Below are positions 34,613 through 44,023 of a stretch of DNA of 64,000 nt, one piece after another (the first letter of the stretch is position 1; every line of letters starts with the position of its first letter). Both the position numbers and the translations under genes were made by a program. This DNA comes from Hymenobacter cavernae (GTDB lineage Bacteria > Bacteroidota > Bacteroidia > Cytophagales > Hymenobacteraceae), in NCBI RefSeq assembly GCF_014641455.1, contig NZ_BMHT01000005.1:313357-377356 (forward strand), given 5' to 3'. The notes under the pieces are model-generated. The model did no database searches, was not told the DNA's origin, and worked only from the letters and a program-made list of their open reading frames with translations.

Positions 34613-37600
34613 CTAGGCTTCGGCCAGCACCGGCGAACGGGTCGCGTGCGCTTCTTCCGTGTGGGCGGGCGGCGTCTGCGGAACGTCCGGGTTTACACCG
34701 GTGATCTTAGAACGAAGCGTTTCATTCAACAAGTACATTACTGGGACTACTAAAAGGGTGATTAGGGTTGCAAACACTAACCCGAAAATTATCGTCCAGG
34801 CAAGTGGCCCCCAGAACGTCACCGATTCGCCACCGATGAAGAAGTGCGGATGGAATGAGTTAAATAACTCATAAAAGTTGATATTCAGACCAATAGCCAA
34901 CGGAATCAGACCTAGGGTAGCCGCTGTAGCTGTCAGGATTACCGGGTTCAGACGTGTGCGGCCGGCTAACACAATAGCCTCCCGCAGCGGCATGCCCTGC
35001 GAGCGAAGCATATCGGTGAACTCAACCAGCAGAATACCGTTTTTCACGACGATACCAGCCAGGGCGATAATACCCACGCCCGTCATTACGATACTGATGT
35101 TCATGCCCGTAATGGCCAAACCTAGCATTACTCCGATCACTGAGAAGATAATCTCGCTCAGGATGATAAGTGGCTTACTCACCGAGTTGAACTGCGTCAC
35201 GAGCACCAAGAAGATGAGCGCCAAGGCACCTAGGCCTGCTACGCCAAGGAAGTTGCTGGTTTCCTGCTGGTCTTCCTGCGCGCCACCCATCCGAACGGTA
35301 TAACCCGCTGGGGTCGGAAAGGACTTCAGCGCCTGTTCAATGTTGCGCACCACGTCGGGGCCAGTGAAGCCGCTCAACACGTTCGAAGAAATCGTGATAA
35401 TACGCTTCGTGTCTTTGCGCTTAATGCCGCCGTAGGTCGTACCGTAGTTCACGCTCGCAATCGAGGAAATCGGCACCTGCCGCACTTGGCCGGTTGCGTC
35501 GCGGAACGTGAGGGGCGAGTTCAGGATGGCGTCTACATCTTCGCGGTAAGGCTTAGCGTAGCGCACCTGAATTGGGTACTCATCATCGGCAGTCTTGAAT
35601 TTGCTAGCCTCGAAGCCGTAGATAGCTGTGCGCACTTCTGAGCCGATCTGAGCCGTGCTGATGCCTTCGCGGTTAGCACGGGTCCGGTCGATGTTAACAG
35701 CAATTTCCGGGTTACGGTCTTCTAGGTTGGAGCGCAGCTGCTCGATACCGCCAATCTTAAGCGAATCGACGTAGCGTGTTACTTTCTTGGAAAGCTTCGC
35801 CAGGGTTGGGTAATCGTCGCCGGCTACCTCGATGGCAATTTCCTTACCGGTGGGCGGGCCGCTGGCCTCCTGGTCAACCGAAATCTCGGCGCCTGGTACA
35901 CCTTTTACCGCTTCACGAATCTGATCCATGTAATCGCGGGTCGGCTTGCCAGTCCGCTCGCCGCTTTCCTTGAAGGCTACGGCAACTTTAGCTAGGTTCG
36001 ACTGCGAGGTACCGCTCGCCGTCGCTTCGCCGGGGTCACCGGCACCAATAGCCACGTTCGTAATCACCGATTCCACATCGTGGTTGTGCTCGCCAATCAC
36101 GCCATAGATTCGCTTTTCGAGTATCCGGGCAATTGAGTCAGTCACCTCTACCCGCGTGCCTACTGGCATTTTCAGGTAAGTATAGATGAATTTCGGATCA
36201 CCTTTCGGGAAGAAGTCGACCTTGGGCTTCCGCGCACCTACAGCCATGATGGACAGCACGAACAGCACGAGCAAGCTAGCCATGATGCCTCCCTGCCGCC
36301 ACAGCGAGCCACCAACAGCAGCCCCTACCAAGCGGGCATAACCATTCTGGAAGCGAGGCAATACTTTAGTCTGGAAGCCCGCAATCCAGTGCACGAACAC
36401 GAACTTGTCCAGAACACAGAACAGGATAACGAACACAAACAGATTACCCGTGAACGGTGAGCCAGTTGCGTAACCGATTAGCGCAATCAGCAGCAGCACG
36501 CCCATGGCAATCAGGAACCCTTTGGTCAACTTAGGCTTCTCACCGCTGTGGTGGTCTTCGCGCTCCATGAATGACACGGCAAATACCGGGTTCATAATGA
36601 AAGCCACGATGAGCGACGACATCAGGGTAAGAATCAGCGTAACGGGGAGGTAGAACATGAAGCTGCCCACAATACCCGGCCAGAACATGAGCGGCACGAA
36701 CGGCGCTACCGTCGTCAGGGTACCGGCTAGCACCGGAATGAACACCTCACCGGCGGCGTACTTGGCGGCTTGTGCCGTGGTTAGGTTTGGGTGCTCGTGC
36801 AGCAAGCGGTGCGTATTCTCGATAACCACAATGGCGTCGTCGACCACGATACCTAAGGCTAACAAGAAGGCGAAGAGCACAATCATGTTCAGCGAGAAGT
36901 CCAGCGTGGGCAACATCACGAAGGCTAGGAACATGGAAATCGGCACCGATAAGCCCACAAACAAGGCGTTGGTGGTACCCATGAAGAACATCAGAATCAG
37001 CGTCACGAGGATGAAGCCGATGATAATGGTGTTGATCAAGTCATTGAGCGTCACTCGCGTATCGTTCGAGGTATCGCCCGTCACGGTGATGGTCAGCTCC
37101 TTGGGTAGCGTCTGCTTCGAATCCTTGATAACCTGCTGAATCTTGTCGGAGGCATCAATCAGGTTTTCACCCTGGCGCTTAATCACGTTCAGGGTAATGG
37201 CCTGCTTACCATCCAGACGTGCGTATGATTCACGGTCTTTGAAGGCATCCTGCACCGTGGCAATGTCGCCGAGACGCACGGCTGCACCGTTTAGGTTTTT
37301 CACCTGAATGTCAGCAATATCGGCGGCGCGGGCATATTGGCCAGCCACGCGCACGGCCCGTTTCTGATTGCCTACGTCGATAGAACCGCCGGAAATCGTG
37401 ATGTTTTCGCGAGCAATAGCGCCTTCGATGTCCGAGAAACCTAGGCGTGAAGCTCGTAGCTTGTTCAGGTCAACGTCCACGTTTACTTGTTGCTCCAAGG
37501 CACCGATGATGTCGACGCGAGTAATTTCAGGTAGGGCTTCGATTTTGTCCTGAAAATCGTCGGCGTACTTTTTCAACTGGCTGATGGGCAGGTTGCCGGC

Positions 37601-38053
37601 CAGGTTGATGTTCATGATCGGTACCTCCGACAGGTTCACTTCTTGCACGGTAGGCGGCGTAGGCAAGTCGTTCGGCAGCTCCGAGCTAGCCTTGTCAACG
37701 GCGTCTTTGATCAGCTGCTTGGCGTACTGCACGTCCACACCGGAGTTAAACTCCACGTCGACAATGCAATAGTCTTGGTTGGAGGTGGAGTTGATCTTCT
37801 TCACCCCGTTCACCGATTTGATTTCTTTCTCAAGCTGGCGCGTCACCAGGTTCTCGATGTCGGCCGGTGAGGTGCCGGGGTAAATCGTGGCCACGATGAT
37901 GCGCGGAATCACGATGTCCGGGAATTTCTCCTTGCCTAGCTTGATGTAGGCAAAAATCCCCATCACGCACAAGATGAGCGTGATGATGTAAATACTAGTC
38001 TTATTGTCAATCGACCAACTGGTCGGCTTGAATTCTTTCTCAATGTCCTGCAT
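34613..38053 (-). CDS. RND efflux pump permease, second system
   Basis: 1146 residues, slightly long for the family. The N-terminus WSIDNKTSIYIITLILCV leads into TM1. The two periplasmic porter regions lie near 40-340 and 660-980. TM4 keeps the proton-relay pair (GIVVDDAIVVIENTH). The extra length comes from an added hydrophobic segment near 510-560. It ends a four-gene minus-strand operon (TetR, outer-membrane factor, adaptor, pump). Substrates are unknown. The 36-nt gap to the adaptor gene is short. Confidence 0.96.
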   Translation of the reverse strand: MQDIEKEFKPTSWSIDNKTSIYIITLILCVMGIFAYIKLGKEKFPDIVIPRIIVATIYPGTSPADIENLVTRQLEKEIKSVNGVKKINSTSNQDYCIVDVEFNSGVDVQYAKQLIKDAVDKASSELPNDLPTPPTVQEVNLSEVPIMNINLAGNLPISQLKKYADDFQDKIEALPEITRVDIIGALEQQVNVDVDLNKLRASRLGFSDIEGAIARENITISGGSIDVGNQKRAVRVAGQYARAADIADIQVKNLNGAAVRLGDIATVQDAFKDRESYARLDGKQAITLNVIKRQGENLIDASDKIQQVIKDSKQTLPKELTITVTGDTSNDTRVTLNDLINTIIIGFILVTLILMFFMGTTNALFVGLSVPISMFLAFVMLPTLDFSLNMIVLFAFLLALGIVVDDAIVVIENTHRLLHEHPNLTTAQAAKYAAGEVFIPVLAGTLTTVAPFVPLMFWPGIVGSFMFYLPVTLILTLMSSLIVAFIMNPVFAVSFMEREDHHSGEKPKLTKGFLIAMGVLLLIALIGYATGSPFTGNLFVFVILFCVLDKFVFVHWIAGFQTKVLPRFQNGYARLVGAAVGGSLWRQGGIMASLLVLFVLSIMAVGARKPKVDFFPKGDPKFIYTYLKMPVGTRVEVTDSIARILEKRIYGVIGEHNHDVESVITNVAIGAGDPGEATASGTSQSNLAKVAVAFKESGERTGKPTRDYMDQIREAVKGVPGAEISVDQEASGPPTGKEIAIEVAGDDYPTLAKLSKKVTRYVDSLKIGGIEQLRSNLEDRNPEIAVNIDRTRANREGISTAQIGSEVRTAIYGFEASKFKTADDEYPIQVRYAKPYREDVDAILNSPLTFRDATGQVRQVPISSIASVNYGTTYGGIKRKDTKRIITISSNVLSGFTGPDVVRNIEQALKSFPTPAGYTVRMGGAQEDQQETSNFLGVAGLGALALIFLVLVTQFNSVSKPLIILSEIIFSVIGVMLGLAITGMNISIVMTGVGIIALAGIVVKNGILLVEFTDMLRSQGMPLREAIVLAGRTRLNPVILTATAATLGLIPLAIGLNINFYELFNSFHPHFFIGGESVTFWGPLAWTIIFGLVFATLITLLVVPVMYLLNETLRSKITGVNPDVPQTPPAHTEEAHATRSPVLAEA

Positions 38054-38089
38054 AGTCGATTTAGTTGTCGTTCAACGACTAGCCTCAAC

Positions 38090-39214
38090 CTATAAGGTCA
38101 CGACTTGCCCTTCGTTCACGTTCTGATAGCCAGCGGAAATTACTTGGTCGTTGGCGGCCAGACCCTTCGTCACCTCTACCTTACCGTTGTAGGTAGCACC
38201 CGTTTGGATAACGCGCTTGGCAGCCACTTTCTGATTGCCCTTTTGCTCAACCACAAACACATAGCTGTTTTCCTCGTCTTTCTGCACGATGTCCACGGGA
38301 ACGACCGTTGCGTTGGGGCGGGCGTAATTCTGGATGCGCACCGCTACTACCATGTTGGGGCGGAGCTGTGCGGATTCTTTGCCGTTGAGGCGCAGCTCCA
38401 CGGTGAAGGTGCGGCTCGTTGGGTTGATGATGCGGCTCACCGTACGCACCGTCGAAGTCAGATTCTCAGCACCTAGGTCCGGAATGCTCACCAAGGCTTT
38501 GTCGCCTGCTTTGATGCTGTTGGCGTAAGCTTCGGATATGTCGGCTACGATTTTGCCAGACGAGCCGCTGAGCAGCCGCACCACCGGCACGCCGGGCGAA
38601 GCTAGCTCACCTTCTTTCGCGGGCACATCATCGACGGTACCGCCGAAGGGCGCCCGCACATTGTAAAGGTCGCGCTGCTGCTGCTGGGTAGCTAGGTTGC
38701 GCCGGAGGGCGTCGTAGTTATTTTTGGCTTGCAGATACTGCACCTCCGTGCCAATCTGCTGCTGCCACAAGCGGTCCTGCTTTTCGTAAATCACCTTCGC
38801 CAGGTCGAGGCGCGTGCGCAGCTCAGCAATGCCCGCTTCGAGCACGGCCGCGTCAAGCGTAGCCAGGATTTGGCCTTTACCTACCCGGTCGCCACGTTGC
38901 ACCCGGATGCTGGTGATGGTACCGGCAGCCCGCGCCGAGACGTTGGCATTCTGATCGAAGTCGGCGCGGCCCTGCACCTCCAGGTAGCTCTGGAAGTTCT
39001 CAGGCTGCACATTGATAACGGCCACCGGCACAGCATTGGCAGCGGCGTTGGCGGGCTTATCGCCACCTACTTTAGCTTCCAAATCCGCGATTTTGGCCTG
39101 ATTGCTAGCCTGTTCTTGTTTTAGCTTGGCTAGCTCCGCGGCTGGGTCCTGCTTACCACCACAGGCAGCGAGCAGGGCTAGCGCCAGCAGCGCCGCAGAA
39201 GTAGTATGTTTCAT
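38090..39214 (-). CDS. RND efflux periplasmic adaptor (lipoprotein), second system
   Basis: 374 residues from the ATG at 39214. The lipoprotein signal ends in LLAACGG. Then come a coiled-coil start ([21 protein letters not shown]), the first lipoyl half ([22 protein letters not shown]), a helical hairpin and the second half ([21 protein letters not shown]). A longer frame to 39313 overlaps the TolC gene and would hide the signal, so I reject it. It connects the pump with the outer-membrane duct. Confidence 0.95.
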   Translation of the reverse strand: MKHTTSAALLALALLAACGGKQDPAAELAKLKQEQASNQAKIADLEAKVGGDKPANAAANAVPVAVINVQPENFQSYLEVQGRADFDQNANVSARAAGTITSIRVQRGDRVGKGQILATLDAAVLEAGIAELRTRLDLAKVIYEKQDRLWQQQIGTEVQYLQAKNNYDALRRNLATQQQQRDLYNVRAPFGGTVDDVPAKEGELASPGVPVVRLLSGSSGKIVADISEAYANSIKAGDKALVSIPDLGAENLTSTVRTVSRIINPTSRTFTVELRLNGKESAQLRPNMVVAVRIQNYARPNATVVPVDIVQKDEENSYVFVVEQKGNQKVAAKRVIQTGATYNGKVEVTKGLAANDQVISAGYQNVNEGQVVTL

Positions 39215-39278
39215 GGGGAGGAAAGGGTTCGTTTTCAGGGAAGAACGATTCATAAGAGATGCGTGGGCTAGCTGCTTG

Positions 39279-40817
39279 TTATTTCGTGTACAGCGTACCA
39301 GCTGCTTTATCAAAATCTACTTTGGCTACCAGCGCGTCGTAGAGCGCTGAGTAGTAGTTGGTTTGTGCCTGGCGCAAGTCAGTTTCGGCCGTCACCAGCT
39401 CCACGTTGGAGCCGACGCCTTCCTGAAACTTGATCTTGGCCACGCGGGCAACTTCGGTAGCTAGGTCCAGATTAGCTTTCTGGTTGGCCAGCACATCAAG
39501 GTCGTTCTGCAAGGTCGTTTGGCTCTGGGTGCGTTGCAGGTCAATGCTTTGCTGCAAGGTGGTAAAGCCTTTGTTCACCTGCTCCAGCGTGAGCTTGGCC
39601 GTTTGCACCTGGTACTTTTTGCGGAAGCCGTCGAATACTGGGATCTGCAATTGCAGGCCGATGTTGCCAAAGCCAAACCAGCTTTGGTTTGGGAAGTTCG
39701 TAATCGGGTCCAGCGAGTTAGGACCACGGAACTCCAGCAGCCCTGGCAGCGACTTAGCCGAGCCAATAAAACCGTAGGCGCCTACCAGGTTCAGCGTGGG
39801 CAGGTAGCCGGCGCGCTGGTTGCGCACGTCGAGGGCAGCTAGGTCGCGTTGGGTTTCCAGCACCGAGTACTCGATGCGGTTGCTGTAGTTGAAGTTATCA
39901 TCTACCTGACTTACCGCTTGTTTCAGACGCTCGGCATCGAGCACCGCAGCACTCAGCGAATCGGTGAGCTGCACGGGCTGGCGTTGGTCGAGGCCCATCT
40001 GGAACTTCAGCAGCGCCACGCTCAAGTCAATTAGGCGGCCGGCATTCTGCTGCTCAATATTTAGGTTGTTGCGTTGCACCTGAAGGCGCTGAACATCCAG
40101 CTTTTCCACAAAACCCTGCTTGAAGGTTTGCTCAGTCTGGTAAAGCAAGGTGTCAAGGCGCTGCACGTTGCGGGTCAGCAGCTTCAGCCGCTCGCGGGCA
40201 ACCAGCGTGCTGTAGTAGGCTTTCGACACCTGCTCCACCACGTCGATTTCACTTTGCGTTGTTTGCTTCGTTGCCAGCTGTTGATACACTTTCGCGGCTT
40301 TCAGACCTAGCAGGTAAGAGCCGTTGAACAGCTGCTGGGAGAGCGAAGCCGACGTGTTGCCGGCGTATTGCAAGCCGAAAGCCAGCGGCTGCGGCGGCGA
40401 AGCAACAGCTTCTTTATAAGCTGGTTGCAGCGTTACGGGCTGACCTGATTGAGCATTAGCAATATCTGTATTCGTCAGCGTGGCACCTTGCAACTGCGGG
40501 CCAGCAAACGCACCAAAATCGACCAACGACTTCTGGAGCTTAAAGTTGTCGGTGAGGGTAGCCGCAACGTTCACTTGGGGTAAGCCCTGCGACTTGGTTT
40601 GCCCGATGCGTGCATCAGCCAACTGCTCATTGATGCGCGTGGACTGCAAAGTCGATTTATTCTTGAGCGAGTAGTCGATAGCCTGTTGTAGCGATAAGGC
40701 TAAGGGCGTGCTGGTAGCTACCGGCTGGCCGGTAGAGGGCGTCTGAGCCAGCAGCTGGTGCAGCCCCAGAAAGCTTAGCGCTGCCATGAGTAGCAGGAGC
40801 CGAAGCGAGTTTTTCAT
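39279..40817 (-). CDS. TolC-family outer-membrane efflux protein
   Basis: 512 residues with a Sec signal peptide (cleavage near LLAQT) and no lipobox, unlike the factor in the first RND operon. Long TolC-like helices are clear in [20 protein letters not shown] (near 45-65) and in the C-terminal repeat [19 protein letters not shown]. It forms the outer-membrane channel for the pump at 34613. It starts 34 nt after the TetR stop. Confidence 0.93.
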   Translation of the reverse strand: MKNSLRLLLLMAALSFLGLHQLLAQTPSTGQPVATSTPLALSLQQAIDYSLKNKSTLQSTRINEQLADARIGQTKSQGLPQVNVAATLTDNFKLQKSLVDFGAFAGPQLQGATLTNTDIANAQSGQPVTLQPAYKEAVASPPQPLAFGLQYAGNTSASLSQQLFNGSYLLGLKAAKVYQQLATKQTTQSEIDVVEQVSKAYYSTLVARERLKLLTRNVQRLDTLLYQTEQTFKQGFVEKLDVQRLQVQRNNLNIEQQNAGRLIDLSVALLKFQMGLDQRQPVQLTDSLSAAVLDAERLKQAVSQVDDNFNYSNRIEYSVLETQRDLAALDVRNQRAGYLPTLNLVGAYGFIGSAKSLPGLLEFRGPNSLDPITNFPNQSWFGFGNIGLQLQIPVFDGFRKKYQVQTAKLTLEQVNKGFTTLQQSIDLQRTQSQTTLQNDLDVLANQKANLDLATEVARVAKIKFQEGVGSNVELVTAETDLRQAQTNYYSALYDALVAKVDFDKAAGTLYTK

Positions 40818-40851
40818 AGTGTGTAAGGGAGTGTGTCCGGAGAAAGTAGTG

Positions 40852-41466
40852 TTATTCCTCTTCCGTCACATGACGGTATTCGTTGATTAGCTTATGCCCT
40901 TTCAGGCTGGCAATGCCTAGCATAAAATGCTCGAGGATACAGGTTTGCACCCGCTGCTGCTTGAATTGCCGGGGCGGATAAACTTCTGCGTTCAGCAACA
41001 GCTCAATCAAGGCTAGGCGCATCCGGGCTATCACTTCCACGTCCAGCTCCGGCCGGTATAATCCTTCGGCAATGCCGCGCTCCAGATTGGCCTTGATCTG
41101 AGCCAGCACGAAGGTATTCTTGTAGTCCAACCACAGCTGCCAGGCGCTGGGATAGTACTTCTGCATGTCGTAGAAAATGCCCGGCACGATGTCCGCGAAC
41201 TGACTACGCATCCAGTCCAGCATGATGAAGAACTCATCAATGGCATTGGCTGCCTTGTTGAGCAGCTGTTGCCCATCACACTGCTTCGTGGTCAGATACA
41301 GTTCCAGAGAGGCTTGCACTATCTGATCTTTGTTCTCGAACCACTTGTAGAGCGTCTTCTTCGACATCGACAGGTGCGTGGCGATGTCATCCATGGAAAC
41401 GCTTTTCAGACCTCGTTGCCCGAATAGCGCCCCGGCCGATTGAATGATACGATCTTTGATTTCCAT
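40852..41466 (-). CDS. TetR/AcrR-type transcriptional regulator of the RND operon
   Basis: 204 residues. The helix-turn-helix is at about 24-46 (SVSMDDIATHLSMSKKTLYK). The ligand-binding C-terminal domain is all helical. It is the first gene of the efflux operon, so it is co-transcribed with the genes it probably represses. A near-perfect palindrome overlaps its promoter (41489-41516), so autorepression is likely. The inducer is unknown. Confidence 0.94.
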   Translation of the reverse strand: MEIKDRIIQSAGALFGQRGLKSVSMDDIATHLSMSKKTLYKWFENKDQIVQASLELYLTTKQCDGQQLLNKAANAIDEFFIMLDWMRSQFADIVPGIFYDMQKYYPSAWQLWLDYKNTFVLAQIKANLERGIAEGLYRPELDVEVIARMRLALIELLLNAEVYPPRQFKQQRVQTCILEHFMLGIASLKGHKLINEYRHVTEEE

Positions 41467-41476
41467 AATTCTGGGA

Positions 41477-41516
41477 CAAAGATACTCAGGAAACTTTTTT
41501 CGATCCCAAAGTTTCC
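41477..41516 (-). promoter_or_regulatory. Promoter and TetR-type operator of the RND operon
   Basis: The minus strand has a full -7 box TATCTTTG (41484-41477) and a -33 TTTG (41510-41507), with a 22-nt spacer. A perfect inverted repeat GGAAACTTT / AAAGTTTCC (41489-41497 and 41508-41516, 10-nt spacer) spans the -33 box and spacer. A repressor bound there would block RNA polymerase. The start codon lies 10 nt after the -7 box, so the message is nearly leaderless. Confidence 0.75.
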
Positions 41517-41748
41517 AAATATATTTTTCAATATTCTCGATCGTTATTCAGCCGGCTACCTCCTAAGACGGTGGTTAACACAGGATACTTTACACTTTGG
41601 AAAATATTTTCTGCAAGGCGCCAAAAAGCTAGCTTTCTACGCAATGCTTTAACTATAAACCACATAGCTGCAACACCAGCAACCTGTCATTCTACTAATG
41701 GCCAGGTGTCGTACCTTGGCGACTGTTCTTTTACCTAGCTTCTGCTTT

Positions 41749-42225
41749 ATGAAAATTCGCACCGGCTTCGGCTACGACGTGCACCAGCTCCGCGAGGGCC
41801 TCCCCTTTTGGCTCGGCGGCATTCAGATTCCGCACACCCACGGCGCCCTCGGCCACTCCGATGCCGATGTGCTCATTCACGTTATCTGCGACGCGCTGCT
41901 GGGAGCTGCCAACCTGCGCGACATCGGCTTTCACTTCCCCGATACCGATCCGCAGTACAAAGGAATCGACTCGAAGCGGCTGCTGGCCGAGGTGGTGCGC
42001 CTGCTGGACGAGCGGGGCTACACCATTTCCAACATCGACTCGACAATTTGCCTGGAAGCGCCCAAAGTGAATCCGCACATTCCGGCCATGCAGGAAACGT
42101 TGGCGGCCGTGCTGCGCATCCCCACCGATGATATTTCCATCAAAGCCACGACCACTGAAAAGCTAGGTTTTGTAGGCCGGCGCGAAGGCGTGGCCGCCTA
42201 CGCCAGTGTGCTCATTATGCGGTGA
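41749..42225 (+). CDS. ispF: 2-C-methyl-D-erythritol 2,4-cyclodiphosphate synthase
   Basis: 158 residues from the ATG at 41749 (MKIRTGFGYDVHQL); the frame reaches 41698 but that adds no conserved sequence. It catalyses the cyclisation step of the non-mevalonate isoprenoid pathway. The zinc ligands D10 and H12 are visible in GYDVHQ. The conserved regions HSDADVLIHVICDALLGAA and FHFPDTD follow, and the protein ends near GRREGVAAYASVLI. A TACCTTGG box (seven of eight positions) lies at 41712-41719. Confidence 0.96.
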   Translation: MKIRTGFGYDVHQLREGLPFWLGGIQIPHTHGALGHSDADVLIHVICDALLGAANLRDIGFHFPDTDPQYKGIDSKRLLAEVVRLLDERGYTISNIDSTICLEAPKVNPHIPAMQETLAAVLRIPTDDISIKATTTEKLGFVGRREGVAAYASVLIMR

Positions 42226-42327
42226 GGTGGTGAAATGGTGAGTTGGTGAGTCGCGAATGCCCCTGCTCACCATCTCACCACTCACCATCTCACCACTCAC
42301 CACTTACCATCTCCCTCACCATTTCAC
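42221..42327. repeat. GGTGAG / CTCACC repeat cluster before the M28 gene
   Basis: Tandem 15-nt units CTCACCATCTCACCA occupy 42266-42310 (two perfect, one degenerate copy). Complementary GGTGAG-type units lie at 42221-42250. The two halves can fold back on each other. The cluster runs from just before the ispF stop up to the M28 start codon. Confidence 0.75.
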
Positions 42328-43944
42328 ATGACCAAGAACACCTTTTATACTTTGCTACTCGCCGCCTGCTGTGCTACTTCGGCCGCGGCTCAGCAAGCTC
42401 CCACCAAAGTCAAGGTAAAAGCGAAGCCCAAAGCCAGCACCGCGCCCGTAGTGCCTCCGCTGACACCAGCACCCGCCGCGGCTGACCTGGCCACTACCTA
42501 CGCCAACACCATCACGCAGGAAGATTTGCGTAAGCACCTGTCCATCATTGCTTCCGACGAGTACGAGGGCCGCGAAACCGGGGAGAAAGGCCAGAAAATG
42601 GCCGCTGCGTACATCGCTAAGCAGTTTCAGGACCTAGGTTTGGTTGGTCCGGTAAAGAACTCCGACAACCCCTACATTCAGCATTTCACGATGGTGCGCT
42701 CTACCTGGACCAACGACGCCACGCTGAAAGTTGCCAACCAGACGTATAAATGGACCACGGATTTCGTCGGGTATGGCCGGACGCCTTTTGCGGAAGAAAC
42801 CACCGTGCAGCCGGTTTTCGTAGGCTACGGCACCGAAGCGGACTACGCCGGTAAAGACGTGACGGGCAAGGATGTCGTTGCGCTGATTAATGAAGCCGGC
42901 AACAACGAGTACCGCAGCAAAAGCGCCACCGCGAGCAGCAAAGGCGCCCGCAGCCTCTTCCTGATCAATGCTAGCCCCAGCACGACCTTCGCGGCGGCTT
43001 CGGCGCCTATTGCGGCCTACCTGAACCGGCCCACGATCATGTTTAAGGATGCGCCGCAGCAAGGCGGTGGCCGCGCGGCGGTGTTTATCGTGTCGGCGCC
43101 GATGGGCTACAAGCTGCTCGGCACCACCGAGGCCGCCATGACGAAATACCTAGCCTCGGCTAAGCAAGGCGGCGCGCAGCCGACGGCTCCGTTCAAGCCG
43201 GCCAGCTTCCGCATCAAAACCCCACAAAATCAGCAGGACTTCACGACTGAAAACGTGATGGGCTTGCTGGAAGGCACCGACAAGAAAGAGGAAATCCTGG
43301 TGTGCTCGGCGCACTACGACCACGTCGGCATTATCAAAGGTGAGGTGTACAACGGCGCCGACGACGACGGCTCAGGCACGGTATCGGTGCTGGAAATGGC
43401 GCAGGCGTTTGCTCAAGCTAAGAAGGACGGCCATGGTCCGCGCCGCAGCATCTTGTTCCTGACGGTGACCGGTGAGGAGAAAGGGCTCCTAGGTTCAGAG
43501 TACTATACCGAGCATCCAGTGTTCCCGCTCGCCAGCACCATCGCCGACCTGAACACCGACATGGTGGGCCGCACCGACAAAGACCACGAAGGCAAAGGCG
43601 ACTACGTGTACGTCATTGGCTCCGACAAGCTCTCCTCGGAGCTGCACACCATCTTACAGGATGAGAACAAGCAGCACACGAACATCGACCTGGATTTCCG
43701 CTTCAACGACCCGGCCGATCCGAACCGCTTCTACTACCGCTCCGACCACTATAACTTCGCTAAGCACAAAGTGCCGGTGGCGTTCTTCTTCAACGGTGTA
43801 CACGCCGACTACCACGGCGCCGGCGACGAAGTAAGCAAAATCGAGTTTCCGCAGATGGAAAAGCGCGTGCACCTGATTTTCTACACCGCCTGGAACCTAG
43901 CTAACCGCGACAATCGGATTGTGGTCGATTCCAACAAACCCTAA
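42328..43944 (+). CDS. M28 family zinc aminopeptidase-like protein, first copy
   Basis: 538 residues, exported (signal peptide to about residue 22, ATSAAAQQA). A Pro/Lys-rich linker follows, then an M28 domain interrupted by a protease-associated insert (about 165-290). The metal site is visible: His and Asp in CSAHYDHVG and GADDDGSG, the general-base Glu in VTGEEKGLLGSEY, Asp in NTDMVGR and the final His in VHADYHGAGDE. M28 enzymes release N-terminal amino acids from peptides. The adjacent gene is a close paralogue. Confidence 0.94.
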   Translation: MTKNTFYTLLLAACCATSAAAQQAPTKVKVKAKPKASTAPVVPPLTPAPAAADLATTYANTITQEDLRKHLSIIASDEYEGRETGEKGQKMAAAYIAKQFQDLGLVGPVKNSDNPYIQHFTMVRSTWTNDATLKVANQTYKWTTDFVGYGRTPFAEETTVQPVFVGYGTEADYAGKDVTGKDVVALINEAGNNEYRSKSATASSKGARSLFLINASPSTTFAAASAPIAAYLNRPTIMFKDAPQQGGGRAAVFIVSAPMGYKLLGTTEAAMTKYLASAKQGGAQPTAPFKPASFRIKTPQNQQDFTTENVMGLLEGTDKKEEILVCSAHYDHVGIIKGEVYNGADDDGSGTVSVLEMAQAFAQAKKDGHGPRRSILFLTVTGEEKGLLGSEYYTEHPVFPLASTIADLNTDMVGRTDKDHEGKGDYVYVIGSDKLSSELHTILQDENKQHTNIDLDFRFNDPADPNRFYYRSDHYNFAKHKVPVAFFFNGVHADYHGAGDEVSKIEFPQMEKRVHLIFYTAWNLANRDNRIVVDSNKP

Positions 43945-43950
43945 AGAGTG

Positions 43951-43994
43951 ACTGGGTGTTTGCTCTTGAACCTAGGTTTAGAGCAAACACTCAG
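43951..43994. terminator. Hairpin between the two M28 genes
   Basis: Sixteen-nt arms (43951-43966 and 43979-43994) with one G-T pair. The loop holds ACCTAGGT. There is no good T tract. It may partly terminate or protect the upstream message. Confidence 0.6.
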
Positions 43995-44023
43995 TTAATC
44001 AGCCACTCGGCTACTAATGCTTT

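Noticed and set aside
37368..37870. Plus-strand frames inside the second RND pump
   Set aside because: Antisense shadows of a gene with intact family motifs over its full length.
42266..42310. Possible CRISPR array
   Set aside because: The units are 15 nt and directly adjacent, without spacers, and no cas gene is present.
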